From positions 3,782,373 through 3,846,372 of the forward strand of contig NZ_KE386572.1 in the NCBI RefSeq assembly GCF_000427665.1: DNA of 64,000 nucleotides. Direction: 5' to 3'. Below the pieces are notes generated by a model, which saw only the letters and a list, made by a program, of their open reading frames with translations, did not search any database and was not told the origin of the DNA. Source of the stretch: Geminicoccus roseus DSM 18922 (GTDB lineage: Bacteria > Pseudomonadota > Alphaproteobacteria > Geminicoccales > Geminicoccaceae). Positions 1 through 11,695 of this stretch are shown here, one piece after another. The translations under genes and the position numbers were made by a program. How positions within the stretch are numbered: position 1 is the first letter of the stretch; each line of letters begins with the position of its first letter.

Positions 1-203
1 TCCGCCTGCAGTTCCGGCTCCTGCGCATGCCGCAGCGCGTGTCGATCGGCTCCAGCTACGCCGACTTCCGGGTTCCCGCCGCCAGCAACGCCATCGAGGA
101 CGTCGTCGCGGCCCATGACGATGCCTTGGGCGCCTGCCTGAAGCAGATGGCGGTCTGGGTCATCGAAACCGCGGCGGCCAACCGGCCGCCCAAGCAGGCC
201 TGA
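1..203 (+). CDS. ABC-type transport auxiliary lipoprotein, C-terminal end (partial)
   Basis: Only the last 66 codons are in the window, read in the frame that starts at base 3 and ends with TGA at 201-203. The visible tail reads like the end of the PqiC/ABC-transport auxiliary lipoprotein family: an 'RVSIGSSYADFRVPA' strand, then a helix containing 'EDVVAAHDDALGACL' and a final 'MAVWVIET'. Members are outer-membrane-anchored partners of MlaD/MCE-type lipid transport systems, so the missing upstream genes would be expected to encode an MCE protein and an ABC permease/ATPase. This assignment rests on the C-terminal pattern alone. The lipobox and N-terminal domain lie outside the window. Confidence 0.55.
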   Translation, partial: RLQFRLLRMPQRVSIGSSYADFRVPAASNAIEDVVAAHDDALGACLKQMAVWVIETAAANRPPKQA

Positions 204-232
204 GCCTTTCACCGAACCGAACGAGACCGATC

Positions 233-931
233 TTGCTGCCTGTCCTGCTGCATCTCCACGTTCCGCGCGCCTCCGGCTCCAGCCTGCACGCCTGGTTCCG
301 CCAGGGCCTGGGCCAGGGCGGCGTCGCCCGGGCCAATGCCACCGAGGCGGTCCGCAAGATCGTGGCGGAACGCCAGGAGCCGCGGCGTCCGGCCGTGATC
401 AGCGGCCACTTTGCCTATGGGGTGCACCAGAACCTGGAGGGGCATCCCTACCGCTACGCGCTCCTCCTGCGCGATCCCGTGCGCCGGGTCCTGTCCCTGT
501 TCCGCTACATCCGCGGACTGCCGGCCCACGACCTGCACGAGGTGCTGAACGGTCCGGACATGACCATCGCCCGGTTCTACGCGGAGCGCCTGCCCGGCAG
601 CGGGCCGCGCAACGCCATGGTGGCGCAGCTGGCAGGCGTGCTCGGTTCCGGCGTCACGCTGGCGCCGGAGCATCTGGAGCAGGCCTGCGCCAACCTGTTC
701 GCCCAGGACATGATGTACGGCCTGGCCGAGGACCCGGCGCCGTTCCTGGCGCGGGCCGCCGGCCTTTTGGGCATCGAGCAGCCCCCGCCGTTTCCCGAGG
801 TGAACCGGCCGGGTGCGCGCGAGAGCTGGGGCGGCAGCGAGGCCGACCTTGCGGCCATTGCCCAGGCCAACCAGCTGGACATCGCCTTCTATGAGCGGGC
901 GCGCGCCCGGCTTAAAGCCGCCGCGGCCTAG
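233..931 (+). CDS. sulfotransferase family protein
   Basis: A 232-residue protein with the two PAPS-binding signatures of the sulfotransferase-2/heparan-type superfamily. The 5'-phosphosulfate loop is at residues 6-18 ('LHVPRASGSSLHAW', the equivalent of H-x-P-K-x-G-x-S). The 3'-phosphate motif is at about residues 77-90 ('LLLRDPVRRVLSLF'). The basic residue of the first loop is Arg rather than the usual Lys. It would transfer sulfate from PAPS to a glycan, lipid or peptide acceptor that cannot be named from sequence. The start chosen is TTG at 233, since no ATG lies nearby, and there is only a weak ribosome site. It starts 30 nt after the lipoprotein stop and overlaps the convergent dehydrogenase gene by 4 nt. 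Confidence 0.75.
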   Translation: MLPVLLHLHVPRASGSSLHAWFRQGLGQGGVARANATEAVRKIVAERQEPRRPAVISGHFAYGVHQNLEGHPYRYALLLRDPVRRVLSLFRYIRGLPAHDLHEVLNGPDMTIARFYAERLPGSGPRNAMVAQLAGVLGSGVTLAPEHLEQACANLFAQDMMYGLAEDPAPFLARAAGLLGIEQPPPFPEVNRPGARESWGGSEADLAAIAQANQLDIAFYERARARLKAAAA

Positions 932-1914
932 ATCATCGAGGGCAGGACCCGGTCGGGCGGGCGGTGGCCGTCGACAAAGGTCTTGATGTTGACGATCACC
1001 TTCTCGCCCATGTCGACCCGCCCCTCGATGGTGGCTGAGCCCATGTGCGGCAGCAGCACGACGTTGGGCAGGTCGCGCAGCTTGGGATTGATCGCCGGCT
1101 CGTGCTCGAACACGTCCAGCCCAGCGCCGGCCAGCTCGCCTGCGCGCAGCATCCGGGTCAGCGCCGCCTCGTCGATCACCTCGCCGCGGCTGGTGTTCAC
1201 CACGATGGCGTGGCGGCGCAGCAGCTTGAGGCGGCGGGCCGAGAGCAGGTGGTAGGTGGCGGGGGTGTGCGGGCAGTTGGTGGAGATCACGTCCATCCGC
1301 GCCAGCATCTGGTCGAGGCTGTCCCAGTAGGTCGCCTCCAGCTCCTGCTCCAGCGAGGGATGCACCCGGTTGCGGTTGTGGTAGTGCACCGCCAGCCCGA
1401 AGCCGCGCGCCCGCCTGGCCACCGCCGTGCCGATCCGGCCCATGCCGACAATGCCGATCCGCTTGCCCCAGATCCGGTGGCCCAGCATGCCGGTCGGGCT
1501 CCAGCCGGCCCAGTCGCCGGACCGCGCCAGCCGCTCGCCCTCCACCAGCCGCCGCGACACCGCCAGGATCAGCGCCATGGTCATGTCGGCGGTGTCCTCG
1601 GTGAGGACGCCCGGGGTGTTGGTGACGGTGATGCCGCGCTCGTGGGCGGCCTCCACGTCGATATGGTCGACGCCGGTGCCGTAGTTGGCGATCAGCTTCA
1701 GCTGCGGCCCGGCTTCGGCCAGGACGCTGCTGTCCAGGCGGTCGGTCACCGTCGGCACCAGGACCTCGGCGACCCTGACCGCCTCGATCAGCTCCGCCTT
1801 GGTCATCGGGCGGTCCTCGGTGATCAGCCGCGCATCGAACAGCTCCCTCATGCGCGTCTCGATCACGTCCGGCAGGGTGCGCGTGACGATCACGAGTGGG
1901 CGGATGCGGATCAT
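928..1914 (-). CDS. D-2-hydroxyacid dehydrogenase (glyoxylate/hydroxypyruvate reductase type)
   Basis: 328 residues, the usual length for NAD(P)-dependent D-isomer-specific 2-hydroxyacid dehydrogenases. The Rossmann fingerprint is 'GIVGMGRIGTAV' (about 154-165). The catalytic trio is visible: Arg243 in 'NTSRGEVIDE', Glu272 in 'DVFEHEP' and His290 in 'LLPHMGSAT'. The 'ANYGTGVDHID' segment (77-87) is typical of the GyaR/GhrB glyoxylate and hydroxypyruvate reductase branch. It probably reduces glyoxylate or hydroxypyruvate in the cytoplasm. The ATG at 1914 is preferred because the family N-terminus begins right there; a longer in-frame extension upstream has no family resemblance. Confidence 0.85.
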   Translation of the reverse strand: MIRIRPLVIVTRTLPDVIETRMRELFDARLITEDRPMTKAELIEAVRVAEVLVPTVTDRLDSSVLAEAGPQLKLIANYGTGVDHIDVEAAHERGITVTNTPGVLTEDTADMTMALILAVSRRLVEGERLARSGDWAGWSPTGMLGHRIWGKRIGIVGMGRIGTAVARRARGFGLAVHYHNRNRVHPSLEQELEATYWDSLDQMLARMDVISTNCPHTPATYHLLSARRLKLLRRHAIVVNTSRGEVIDEAALTRMLRAGELAGAGLDVFEHEPAINPKLRDLPNVVLLPHMGSATIEGRVDMGEKVIVNIKTFVDGHRPPDRVLPSMI

Positions 1915-2072
1915 CGATCGGTCCCTTTCGCCGCATGGATCGCGGCGCTCAGCTTTGCGGCGGACCTTGGCAGAAACCGGCGCGCGCCTCAAACAGGATG
2001 GACGCGCCACGGTTTCGCTGTTGCCGCGCTGGCCTTCGGATGGGTATCGAGCCACCGTCCATGGAGTGACGG

Positions 2073-2579
2073 ATGAAGTCCTTGATTCGCGCCTTTGTTC
2101 TCATGACCGGCCTGCTGGCCGCTGTTCCGGTGGCTCTCGCCCAGGACGGCGGGCCGCGCAGCACCGGCCAGCCGCTGCCACGCTTCGTCAGCCTGGGTGC
2201 CGGAGTCGTGAACATGCGCACCGGTCCCGGCGAGCAGCATCCCGTGCTCTGGGTCTACCGGCGCGACGGGCTGCCGGTGAAGGTGATCGGCGAGTTCTAC
2301 CAGTGGCGGAAGGTGGTCGATCACGAAGGCGCGGTCGGCTGGATCAAGTCCAACCTTCTGTCGAACCGGCGCAAGCTCATGGTGGTCGGCAGCGGGCTGG
2401 TCGACATCAAGCGCAACGCGGCGATCGAGGGGCGGATCGTGGCCCGGGCGGAGCCTGGCGTGATCGGCGACCTGGAGACCTGCGACGCTGCCTGGTGCCT
2501 GATCGAACTCGAGGCGGCCGAAGGCTGGATCCCGCGCTCGAGTGTCTGGGGGCTGCTGGAAGGGGAGCAGATCAACTGA
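2073..2579 (+). CDS. secreted SH3-domain protein
   Basis: 168 residues with a clear signal peptide (positively charged start, hydrophobic core, likely cleavage after 'VALAQ' near residue 24). The mature part holds two bacterial SH3 (SH3b) modules: the first around 'VNMRTGPGEQHPVLWVYRRD' and 'GWIKSNLLS', the second from about residue 110 ending in 'EGWIPRSSVWG'. SH3b repeats bind peptidoglycan or protein partners in the periplasm. Small proteins of this layout are common in Alphaproteobacteria but mostly uncharacterised. A bidirectional terminator lies directly downstream. Confidence 0.75.
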   Translation: MKSLIRAFVLMTGLLAAVPVALAQDGGPRSTGQPLPRFVSLGAGVVNMRTGPGEQHPVLWVYRRDGLPVKVIGEFYQWRKVVDHEGAVGWIKSNLLSNRRKLMVVGSGLVDIKRNAAIEGRIVARAEPGVIGDLETCDAAWCLIELEAAEGWIPRSSVWGLLEGEQIN

Positions 2580-2600
2580 GCCGGACGGCCGCGAAACGCA

Positions 2601-2630
2601 ACAAAGCCCCGTGTCGCCACGGGGCTTTGT
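2601..2630. terminator. bidirectional intrinsic terminator
   Basis: A perfect 13-bp inverted repeat, ACAAAGCCCCGTG at 2601-2613 and its complement at 2618-2630, with a TCGC loop. The stem ends in AAA/TTT on either side and is followed on the plus strand by a T-rich stretch (CTCTTTCT). It sits between the convergent SH3 gene and irr, so it can serve both. Confidence 0.85.
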
Positions 2631-2663
2631 CTCTTTCTGTCCCGGATCTGCCTGGCCGGCTCG

Positions 2664-3101
2664 TCAGTCGCGGGTGCGGCTGTTGTGGCCGCGGACGTCG
2701 CGAACCCGGATGATCACGTCGATCCGGTCGATGACCTTGCCGACCGGCGGATCCGGCAGCTTCTTGAACTCGATGGCGTCCTCGGGGACGTCGATGATCT
2801 CGCCGGTGTTCTTGTCGAAATAGTGCCAGTGCGAGGTCGGGTTGGTGTCGAAATAGGACTGGCCGGACCCGACCACCACCTCGGTCAGGAGGCCGGCGGC
2901 GGTGAACTGGTGCAGCGTATTGTAGATCGTCGCCAGCGACACCGGGATCGCGTTGGCGCGGGCTTCCTGGAACAGGTCCTCGGCGCTCACGTGGCGGGGG
3001 CCGTTCTCCAGCAGCAGCTTCGCCAGCGCCAGGCGCTGGCGGGTCGGGCGAAGCCCGCAGGCTTTGAGCTGCCGAAGGGCGGTTGCATAAGGACGCTGCA
3101 T
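2664..3101 (-). CDS. irr: Irr-type Fur-family iron response regulator
   Basis: 145 residues. A winged helix near the N-terminus ('GLRPTRQRLALAKLL', then 'PVSLATIYNTLHQFTAAGLL' about 53-72) matches the Fur/Irr recognition region. The dimerisation domain carries 'SYFDTNPTSHWHYFD', the Irr signature, with His91-Trp-His93 where rhizobial Irr has a His-rich HHH cluster used for haem and metal sensing. No N-terminal Cys-Pro haem regulatory motif of the Bradyrhizobium kind is present. In alphaproteobacteria Irr represses or activates iron and haem genes when iron is low. A promoter with a dyad in its spacer lies just upstream and suggests the gene is itself controlled. Confidence 0.88.
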   Translation of the reverse strand: MQRPYATALRQLKACGLRPTRQRLALAKLLLENGPRHVSAEDLFQEARANAIPVSLATIYNTLHQFTAAGLLTEVVVGSGQSYFDTNPTSHWHYFDKNTGEIIDVPEDAIEFKKLPDPPVGKVIDRIDVIIRVRDVRGHNSRTRD

Positions 3102-3149
3102 AACAATCCACTACAGGCTGACGGGCCAGGACACCGGGCGGCGCCGACT

Positions 3150-3179
3150 GCTATACCGGACCAAAGCGGTCCGGATCAA
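3150..3179 (-). promoter_or_regulatory. irr promoter with operator-like dyad in the spacer
   Basis: Read on the minus strand: TTGATC (-35, 3179-3174), an 18-nt spacer, TATAGC (-10, 3155-3150). The spacer together with the last -35 base is a perfect inverted repeat, CCGGACC (3156-3162) and GGTCCGG (3168-3174). The start codon lies about 50 nt downstream of the -10. The identity of the binding protein is not known from the sequence. Confidence 0.6.
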
Positions 3180-3240
3180 TCCACGTGTGCGGCAAGAACC
3201 GCGCGAAATCTGCGTTTTTGCCGATTTGCGCGGTCCTGCC

Positions 3241-4659
3241 TCACTCCCCGGTGAGGATCCGCTGCACCAGCTGCTTCACTGTCGGAATGAAGCCGCCCTT
3301 GTAGAACGGGTCCTGACCGAACCGATACGCGTTGTGGCCACTGAACATGAGCTGGTTGTCGATCGGGTCGCCCCGGCCGTGCGCGATCTCCTGCAGGGTC
3401 TTCTGGATGCAGAAGCTGCGCGGATCGGGCTGGTAGCCGGTGGTGAACTTGTCGCGGTCCTTCCAGGAGCTGAACCGGCAATGGCTGAGGCAGCCCATGC
3501 AGTCGGCCTGGTCGCGGCGGATCTGGCGGGCGCGGTCGGGCGCCACGAAGATCAGGGTGCCGTCGGGGGTGCGCATGGGCTGGGTGAAGCCCTCGAGCAT
3601 CCAGGCGGTCGCCCGCGCATGGTCGGCCGCGGTCAGGTAGACGCCGTGGTTGGAGCGGCCATAGGGCAGGAACGAGGTCTGGCCGGTATTGTCCGACGCT
3701 TCCTCGGCGAACGCCACCTGCCGGTCCGAACGGGCATAAAGCTCCTCCAGGAAGCTGTTGCGCACCGCGGAGCTGTAGAAGCCGGTCGGGCTGAACTGGT
3801 GCAGGGCCACGCCGCCGGGCGTCACCTCGAACAGCTGCTCCTTCCAGGCCTGCGGGATCGGGCTTTCCTGGGTGAGGAGAGGGCGGGTGCCGAACTGGAA
3901 GGCGATCGGACCGAGCTCCTTGTTGCCGATCCAGTTCATCCATTCCTTGAGATGCCAGACGCCGCCGGCCATCACGATCGGGATCTGCTCCAGGCCCATC
4001 TCGCGCATCATCTTGCGCAGCTCCAGGACCCGCGGGAACGGGTTCTCCGGATTGTCCGGGCTCTCGGCGTTGGACAGGCCGTTATGGCCGCCGGCCCGCC
4101 ACGGATCCTCGTAGACCACCGCGCCCAGCCAGTCGCCGAACTTGTGGTAGGTGCGCTTCCACAAGGCGCGGAAGGCGCGCGCCGAGCTGATGATCGGGTA
4201 GTAGTTGACCTCGTGCTTCGCGCAGATCTCGGCCAGCCGGTAGGGCATCCCCGCCCCGCAGGTGACGCCGTGGATCAGGCCCTTGGCGCCTTCCAGCACC
4301 CCGGTCAGGACCCGCTCGCAGCCGCCCATCTCCCAGAGCACGTTGAGGTGGATGCGGCCCTCGCCGTTGCGCAGCTCATGCGCGATCCGCGCCTGGCTGA
4401 TGGCGCCCCTGGTGGAATACTCCACCAGTTCCTCGTGGCGCGCCTGGCGGTCGCGGCCCTTGTAGATGAGCGGGACGTACTCGCCGTTGTCGTCGATGAG
4501 GTCGGCATTCACGCCGGAGATCGTGCCGACACCGCCGGCCGCCGCCCAGGCGCCGGCACTGGTGCCGTTGGATGCGGCCACGCCTTTGCCGCCTTCCACC
4601 AGCGGCCATACCGACGCTCCGGACAGGAACATCGGCTCGACGATCGAAGCTGCGGTCAT
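3241..4659 (-). CDS. nitronate monooxygenase-family flavin oxidoreductase
   Basis: 472 residues, a TIM-barrel FMN protein of the 2-nitropropane dioxygenase/nitronate monooxygenase superfamily. Typical features are the early 'AAAGGVGTISG' glycine loop (about 40-50), 'GVTCGAGMPYRLAEI', and 'IPIVMAGGVWHL' with 'AFQFGTRPLL' for FMN phosphate binding. It is longer than classical nitronate monooxygenases and carries a C-terminal Cys pair ('DCMGCLSHCRFSSW', about 386-399), which marks a distinct alphaproteobacterial subgroup with unproven substrate. The reaction could be nitronate oxidation or a flavin-dependent enoyl reduction. It stands alone between irr and pnp. A bulged inverted repeat (3198-3210/3223-3234) follows its stop codon. 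Confidence 0.75.
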   Translation of the reverse strand: MTAASIVEPMFLSGASVWPLVEGGKGVAASNGTSAGAWAAAGGVGTISGVNADLIDDNGEYVPLIYKGRDRQARHEELVEYSTRGAISQARIAHELRNGEGRIHLNVLWEMGGCERVLTGVLEGAKGLIHGVTCGAGMPYRLAEICAKHEVNYYPIISSARAFRALWKRTYHKFGDWLGAVVYEDPWRAGGHNGLSNAESPDNPENPFPRVLELRKMMREMGLEQIPIVMAGGVWHLKEWMNWIGNKELGPIAFQFGTRPLLTQESPIPQAWKEQLFEVTPGGVALHQFSPTGFYSSAVRNSFLEELYARSDRQVAFAEEASDNTGQTSFLPYGRSNHGVYLTAADHARATAWMLEGFTQPMRTPDGTLIFVAPDRARQIRRDQADCMGCLSHCRFSSWKDRDKFTTGYQPDPRSFCIQKTLQEIAHGRGDPIDNQLMFSGHNAYRFGQDPFYKGGFIPTVKQLVQRILTGE

Positions 4660-4864
4660 CTAACGCCTACCTGGGATCTTTCGGCCTGCTCTTGCCATCC
4701 TGCCACAATTCGGGCGCCACGCCTCGAACTATGCGGGTCCGGAGCGCCATGAGCGCTCTCGGCCATGTGAGCAGCAATGATAGTATGGAGATGGAGCGGC
4801 CCGGCAACAAGACAAGCCGGTCACCATGCGTGGCCGACCGGATCGGATCACCGGGCCCCGTCCA

Positions 4865-7117
<2,253 letters not shown>

Positions 7118-7324
7118 ATCCCCAATTTCCCTTCGTCGCCCCGAACCGTCACGTTCGGCCGGGGTCTACTCCCGCCATCCGGCATCCATACACGTAGCTG
7201 GATGGGGGAGGGCCGGGCCGTCCGCACCTCGCAGAACAGCCCGCCTCCGGCGGCTCCCGTCCTCCCGGGTGAACCCGGGGGAACGAGAGCGCCGGACGCA
7301 GTGGCGCCTAGCTGGCGCCTGCAA
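7118..7324 (-). other. rpsO-pnp intergenic region with hairpins
   Basis: 207 nt with no gene. Two short inverted repeats are visible: CCCGGGT/ACCCGGG (7264-7270, 7273-7279) and GGCGCC/GGCGCC (7303-7308, 7314-7319). In other bacteria this spacer carries the rpsO terminator and an RNase III site through which PNPase autoregulates; that role here is inferred from position only. Confidence 0.4.
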
Positions 7325-7594
7325 TCACTTGCGCAGGCCGAGACGCTCGATGAGCGCCTTGTAGCGGTTCACGTCCTTCTTCTTCAGATAGTCGAGAAGG
7401 CTGCGCCGCTGGCCGACCATCATGAGGAGACCACGACGGGAATGGAAATCCTTGTGGTGGATCTTCAGATGCTCGGTCAGGTTGGTGACCCGCTCCGACA
7501 GGATCGACACCTGGACTTCCGGCGAACCGGTGTCGCCCTCATGGGTGGCGAATTCCTTGATCAGCTCGGTCTTGCGCGCTGCAGTGATCGTCAT
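7325..7594 (-). CDS. rpsO: 30S ribosomal protein S15
   Basis: 89 residues, exactly the family length, beginning '[16 protein letters not shown]' and holding '[17 protein letters not shown]' and '[25 protein letters not shown]', the conserved 16S rRNA-binding helices. S15 binds the central domain of 16S rRNA early in 30S assembly. Its ATG overlaps the truB stop (ATGA), so the two are translationally coupled. Confidence 0.97.
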   Translation of the reverse strand: MTITAARKTELIKEFATHEGDTGSPEVQVSILSERVTNLTEHLKIHHKDFHSRRGLLMMVGQRRSLLDYLKKKDVNRYKALIERLGLRK

Positions 7595-8535
7595 CGTCTC
7601 TTTTCCATCGGCATCGATGTCAGGAAAACCCGCACGGGCTGCAGCTCCCCTTCCTCGAAACGAGTAAGCGCCACCAGCCGCCCTTCCCACATCGCCCGGA
7701 CCATCGGCTCCTCTCCCAGCTCGCCCTCGATCATGTGAGGGAGAGCCACGATCGGCTGGCCGGCGGACAGGCGGTGGGCCTGCGGTTCCGTGACGGCGAG
7801 CGCCGGGATGCCGGCCAGCGCCGTCGTCACAGGAACGAGAACCTGCGGCAGGCTCTCTTCGGCGATCAGCGCCTCGAGATCGTCCAGCCGCACGGAATCT
7901 TCAATCTTGAATGGCCCCACCGCGATGCGGCGGAGCTGGGTGACGTGCGCGCGGGTGCCCAGCGCCTCGCCGAGATCCCGCGCCACGGCCCGCACATAGG
8001 CGCCCTTGCCGGACGTCATCGTCATCACGGCATGGTCCGGGTCGGGCATGTCGACCAGTTCCAGCGTGTCGATCCGGATCGGCCGCGGCTCGAGCACGAC
8101 CTCCTCGCCGCGCCTGGCCATGTCGTAGGCGCGCTCGCCGTCGATCTTCACCGCGGCATAGATCGGCGGGCGCTGCATGATCTCGCCCAGGAACTGCGGC
8201 AGCACCGCCTCGATCTGCTCGCGGGTCGGGCGCAGCTCGGAGGTGGCGATCACCACCCCGTCGCTGTCGTCGGTGTCGGTGGCCTCACCGAAGCGGACCG
8301 TGAACTCGTAGCCCTTGCGCGCGTCCATCACGTACATGACGGTCTTGGTCGCGTCGCCCATCGCGATCGGCAGGACGCCGGTCGCCAGCGGGTCGAGCGT
8401 GCCGCCATGGCCGACCTTCTGCGCGTTGGTCGCCCGCTTGATGACGTTGACCACATGGGTCGAGGTCATGCCGGTGGGCTTGTCCACGCACAGCCAGCCA
8501 TGGATCGGGATGCCCTTGGCGCGCCTGCGGCTCAT
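7591..8535 (-). CDS. truB: tRNA pseudouridine(55) synthase
   Basis: 314 residues. The catalytic loop '[17 protein letters not shown]' (about 44-60) contains the nucleophilic Asp. The N-terminal '[18 protein letters not shown]' and '[17 protein letters not shown]' are further TruB signatures, and a C-terminal PUA-like segment follows. The enzyme converts U55 in the T-loop of tRNAs to pseudouridine. It overlaps rbfA upstream and rpsO downstream, each by an ATGA junction. Confidence 0.96.
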   Translation of the reverse strand: MSRRRAKGIPIHGWLCVDKPTGMTSTHVVNVIKRATNAQKVGHGGTLDPLATGVLPIAMGDATKTVMYVMDARKGYEFTVRFGEATDTDDSDGVVIATSELRPTREQIEAVLPQFLGEIMQRPPIYAAVKIDGERAYDMARRGEEVVLEPRPIRIDTLELVDMPDPDHAVMTMTSGKGAYVRAVARDLGEALGTRAHVTQLRRIAVGPFKIEDSVRLDDLEALIAEESLPQVLVPVTTALAGIPALAVTEPQAHRLSAGQPIVALPHMIEGELGEEPMVRAMWEGRLVALTRFEEGELQPVRVFLTSMPMEKRR

Positions 8536-8975
8536 TCTTCCGTCTCCTCGGCGTCACGAGGGGGAAGGGCGGCCACCTCTTTCGCGATCAGGGTCTCGAC
8601 CCGCGAGGCCTCACCGAACGTCTCGTCGGGAACGATGCGCAGGCGGGGCGCATATTTCAGGTCCATCTCTCGGCCGAGCCGGGAGGTCATGTAGGTGGAT
8701 GCCCGGATCAGCGCCTTCATCACCTCCGGCCGGAGCTTGTCCTGGCCGAGCTCGGCGACGAACACCGTGGCCTGCTTGAGGTCCGGGCTCATCCGGACCT
8801 CGGACACGGTGACCTCGACGTTCTGCAGGTCCGGATCGTGTAGCTCGCGGCGCATGAACATGTCGGCGAGGCGGTGTCTTACCGCCTCGCCGACACGCAT
8901 CTGACGCTGCGAGGGTTCATGGGAGCGGCCGCGCTCGGAGGCGGACGTCCCGTGGGAACGGGATCGGCCGCTCAC
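8532..8975 (-). CDS. rbfA: 30S ribosome-binding factor A
   Basis: 147 residues with a GTG start at 8975 that overlaps the infB stop as GTGA. The core has the KH-like RbfA fold: 'QMRVGEAVRHRLADMFMR', 'EVTVSEVRMSPDLKQATVFV' and 'LKYAPRLRIVPDETF'. It acts in late 16S rRNA maturation and cold adaptation on the 30S subunit. An upstream in-frame extension lies wholly inside infB and is unlikely to be translated. The N-terminal 25 residues are Ser/Arg-rich and poorly conserved. Confidence 0.93.
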   Translation of the reverse strand: MSGRSRSHGTSASERGRSHEPSQRQMRVGEAVRHRLADMFMRRELHDPDLQNVEVTVSEVRMSPDLKQATVFVAELGQDKLRPEVMKALIRASTYMTSRLGREMDLKYAPRLRIVPDETFGEASRVETLIAKEVAALPPRDAEETEE

Positions 8976-11695
8976 AGGCTCCGCGCGACCTCCTGGACCT
9001 CGTAGGTTTCCACGACATCGCCGGTGCGGATGTCGTTGTAGCCCTCGAGCGACAGGCCGCACTCAAAGCCCTCGCGCACCTCGCGGACATCGTCCTTGAA
9101 GCGCTTGAGCGAGCCCAGCGACCCTTCGTGGATGACCACGTCGTCGCGCAGGAGGCGGATCTTCGAGTTGCGACGGATGAGGCCGTCGGTGACCCGGCAA
9201 CCCGCGATCTTGCCGATCCGCTGCACCGAGAAGATCTCGCGGATCTCCGCGTGACCCAGGATGACCTCCTTCGCTTCCGGCGCCAGCAGGCCGGAGAGCA
9301 GGGCCTTCATCTCGTCGAGCAGCTCGTAGATGATCGAGTAGTAGCGGATCTCGATGCCGTCGCGCTTGGCCAGGTCCCGTGCCGGCGCGTTGGCCCGCAC
9401 GTTGAAGCCGAGGATGACGCCGCCCGAGGCCGCGGCCAGGGTCACGTCGCTCTCGGTGATGGCGCCCACGCCGCCGTGCAGGATCCGGACCGACACCTCG
9501 TCGGTGCCGAGCTTCTGCAGGCCGGCCGAGACCGCCTCCAGCGAGCCGTGCACGTCGGTCTTGATCACCACCGGCAGCTCTTTCAGCTCGCCGACCTTGA
9601 TCTTCGAGAACATGTCCTCGAGCGAGCCGCGGGCGCCGGCGGTGGCGACGAGCTGCGCTTCGCGCTTCTTGCGCTGGCGGTACTCGGCGATCTCGCGGGC
9701 GCGATCGGCATCGTCGGTGGCCGAGAGCAGGTCGCCGGCGCTGGGCACGCCGTCCAGGCCCAGGATCTCGACCGGGACGGACGGGCCGGCCTCGGTCACG
9801 TTCTGGCCATGGTCGTCGACCAGGGCGCGGACGCGGCCCGAGGTGGTGCCGCAGACGACGGTGTCGCCGACCCGCAGCGTGCCCTTCTGGATCAGCGCGG
9901 TCGCGACCACGCCGCGGCCGCGGTCCAGCCGCGCCTCGATGATGGTGCCCTGGGCCTCGCGGTCCGGGTTGGCCTTCAGGTCGAGGAGCTCGGCCTGGAG
10001 CTGCACCGCCTCGATCAAGGTCTCCAGGCCGGTCCGCTTGATCGCGGAGACCTGGACAGCCTGGACCTCGCCGCCGAACTCCTCGGTGATGACGTCGTAG
10101 TTCAGCAGTTCGCTCTTCACCCGGTTCGGATCGGCTTCCGGCCGGTCGATCTTGTTGATCGCCACCACCAGCGGCACGTTGGCCGCCTGGGCATGGCGGA
10201 TCGCCTCGATCGTCTGCGGCATGACGCCGTCATCGGCCGCGACCACCAGGATCACGATGTCGGTCACCGAGGCGCCGCGGGCGCGCATCTGCGTGAACGC
10301 CGCGTGGCCGGGGGTGTCGATGAAGGTGACCGGCATGCCCGAGCCGATGTCGACCCGGTAGGCGCCGATATGCTGGGTGATGCCGCCCGCCTCGTGCGAG
10401 GCGACGCTGGCATTGCGCAGCGCGTCCAGCAGCGAGGTCTTGCCGTGGTCGACATGGCCCATGACCGTGACCACCGGCGAGCGCGGCTGCAGGTTGGTGT
10501 CCTCGTCGATCGCAAGGCCCTCCAGGCCCTCCTCGATCAGCGATTCAGACACCCGCTTCACCCGGTGGCCGAACTCGGACACCACCAGCTCCGCGGTGTC
10601 CGCGTCGATGGTCTGCGCCGGCGTGGCCAGGATCTTGTTCTTCATCAGAACCTTGATCACCTCGCCGGAGCGCACCGCCATGCGGGCGGCCAGGTCCTGC
10701 ACGGTGATCACGTCCGGGATCGCCACGTCGCGGACGATCAGCTCGGTGGGCTGCTGGACCTGCTGGCGGCCCTTCTGCTGGCGACGGCGCATCGCCGCCA
10801 CGGAAGGTGCCCGGCGCTCCTCGAGGTCGCCCTCGGCGCTGATGACGACCCGGCCCTTGGCCTTGCCGACATCGTCCTTGCGCGCGGCCGGAGCCATGAG
10901 CTTGGGCGCCTTGGCGGCGGCCTTGCCCTTGACCGGGCGCTTCTCATCGACCGATTCGAAGCCGAACTTCGCGGTGGGCTGCGGGGCACGCGGCGCCTGG
11001 GGCGCCTGCGGGGCAGGGGCCGGCTCGGCGCGGGCGGGACGACGCTCCTCGACCTGCTCGGGCTCCGGCGCCTGCGGGGCGCGAGCACCCGGCGCCTGCA
11101 TGGCGGCCTTGCGCTCCTGCTCGTCGAGCAGGCGGCGCGCCTGTTCCTCGGCCTTGCGGCGGATCTCCTCCTCCGCCTTGCGGCGGGTCTCCTCCTCGGC
11201 GCGGCGCTTCGCCTCGGCCTCGGCCTCGACCCGGCGGCGCTCCTCCTCGATGGCGCGCAGGCGCGCCTCTTCCTCGAGGCGCTTGCGGTCCTCTTCGGCG
11301 CGGCGCTGGTTGATGATGACCGCCTTGAGGCGGGCATTGTGTTCGGCCTCGGTCAGCGCGCGCAGGCGCACCGGGCCGCGGTTGCCGCCGCCGCCGCCGG
11401 CCGGACGCGCTTCGTTGCCGACCGGACGCTGTCCGCCCGGAGCCGGCGGACGGCCGGACTGGTCGGTGGTCTCGGTGGGCGCCATCCGCGGCACCGCCTG
11501 GGCGTGGCCCGGGGCGCGCGACTTGCGCACCTCGACCTGGACCGGCTTGCTCAACACCCCGTGCGAGCGCGCCTGCTTGACCGTGCCGACGTCGACCGTC
11601 TTGCGCGGAAGATCCATGCGACCGGCGCTGCCGCCGGTGCCAGACGGGCGGAGGCCGATCCGGGCTTTGTTGTCCTGACCCTTCGGATCGTTCAT
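8972..11695 (-). CDS. infB: translation initiation factor IF-2
   Basis: 907 residues. The N-terminal third is low-complexity: a highly charged Arg/Glu/Ala coiled-coil-like stretch at about 130-200, then a Pro/Ala-rich linker. It is followed by an IF2_N module ('[20 protein letters not shown]') and the G domain with G1 '[15 protein letters not shown]' (about 410), G3 'DTPGHAAF' and G4 'NKID'. C-terminal domains II-IV end in '[18 protein letters not shown]'. IF-2 delivers fMet-tRNA to the 30S subunit and hydrolyses GTP on 70S formation. It overlaps the genes on both sides by 4 nt. Confidence 0.97.
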   Translation of the reverse strand: MNDPKGQDNKARIGLRPSGTGGSAGRMDLPRKTVDVGTVKQARSHGVLSKPVQVEVRKSRAPGHAQAVPRMAPTETTDQSGRPPAPGGQRPVGNEARPAGGGGGNRGPVRLRALTEAEHNARLKAVIINQRRAEEDRKRLEEEARLRAIEEERRRVEAEAEAKRRAEEETRRKAEEEIRRKAEEQARRLLDEQERKAAMQAPGARAPQAPEPEQVEERRPARAEPAPAPQAPQAPRAPQPTAKFGFESVDEKRPVKGKAAAKAPKLMAPAARKDDVGKAKGRVVISAEGDLEERRAPSVAAMRRRQQKGRQQVQQPTELIVRDVAIPDVITVQDLAARMAVRSGEVIKVLMKNKILATPAQTIDADTAELVVSEFGHRVKRVSESLIEEGLEGLAIDEDTNLQPRSPVVTVMGHVDHGKTSLLDALRNASVASHEAGGITQHIGAYRVDIGSGMPVTFIDTPGHAAFTQMRARGASVTDIVILVVAADDGVMPQTIEAIRHAQAANVPLVVAINKIDRPEADPNRVKSELLNYDVITEEFGGEVQAVQVSAIKRTGLETLIEAVQLQAELLDLKANPDREAQGTIIEARLDRGRGVVATALIQKGTLRVGDTVVCGTTSGRVRALVDDHGQNVTEAGPSVPVEILGLDGVPSAGDLLSATDDADRAREIAEYRQRKKREAQLVATAGARGSLEDMFSKIKVGELKELPVVIKTDVHGSLEAVSAGLQKLGTDEVSVRILHGGVGAITESDVTLAAASGGVILGFNVRANAPARDLAKRDGIEIRYYSIIYELLDEMKALLSGLLAPEAKEVILGHAEIREIFSVQRIGKIAGCRVTDGLIRRNSKIRLLRDDVVIHEGSLGSLKRFKDDVREVREGFECGLSLEGYNDIRTGDVVETYEVQEVARSL

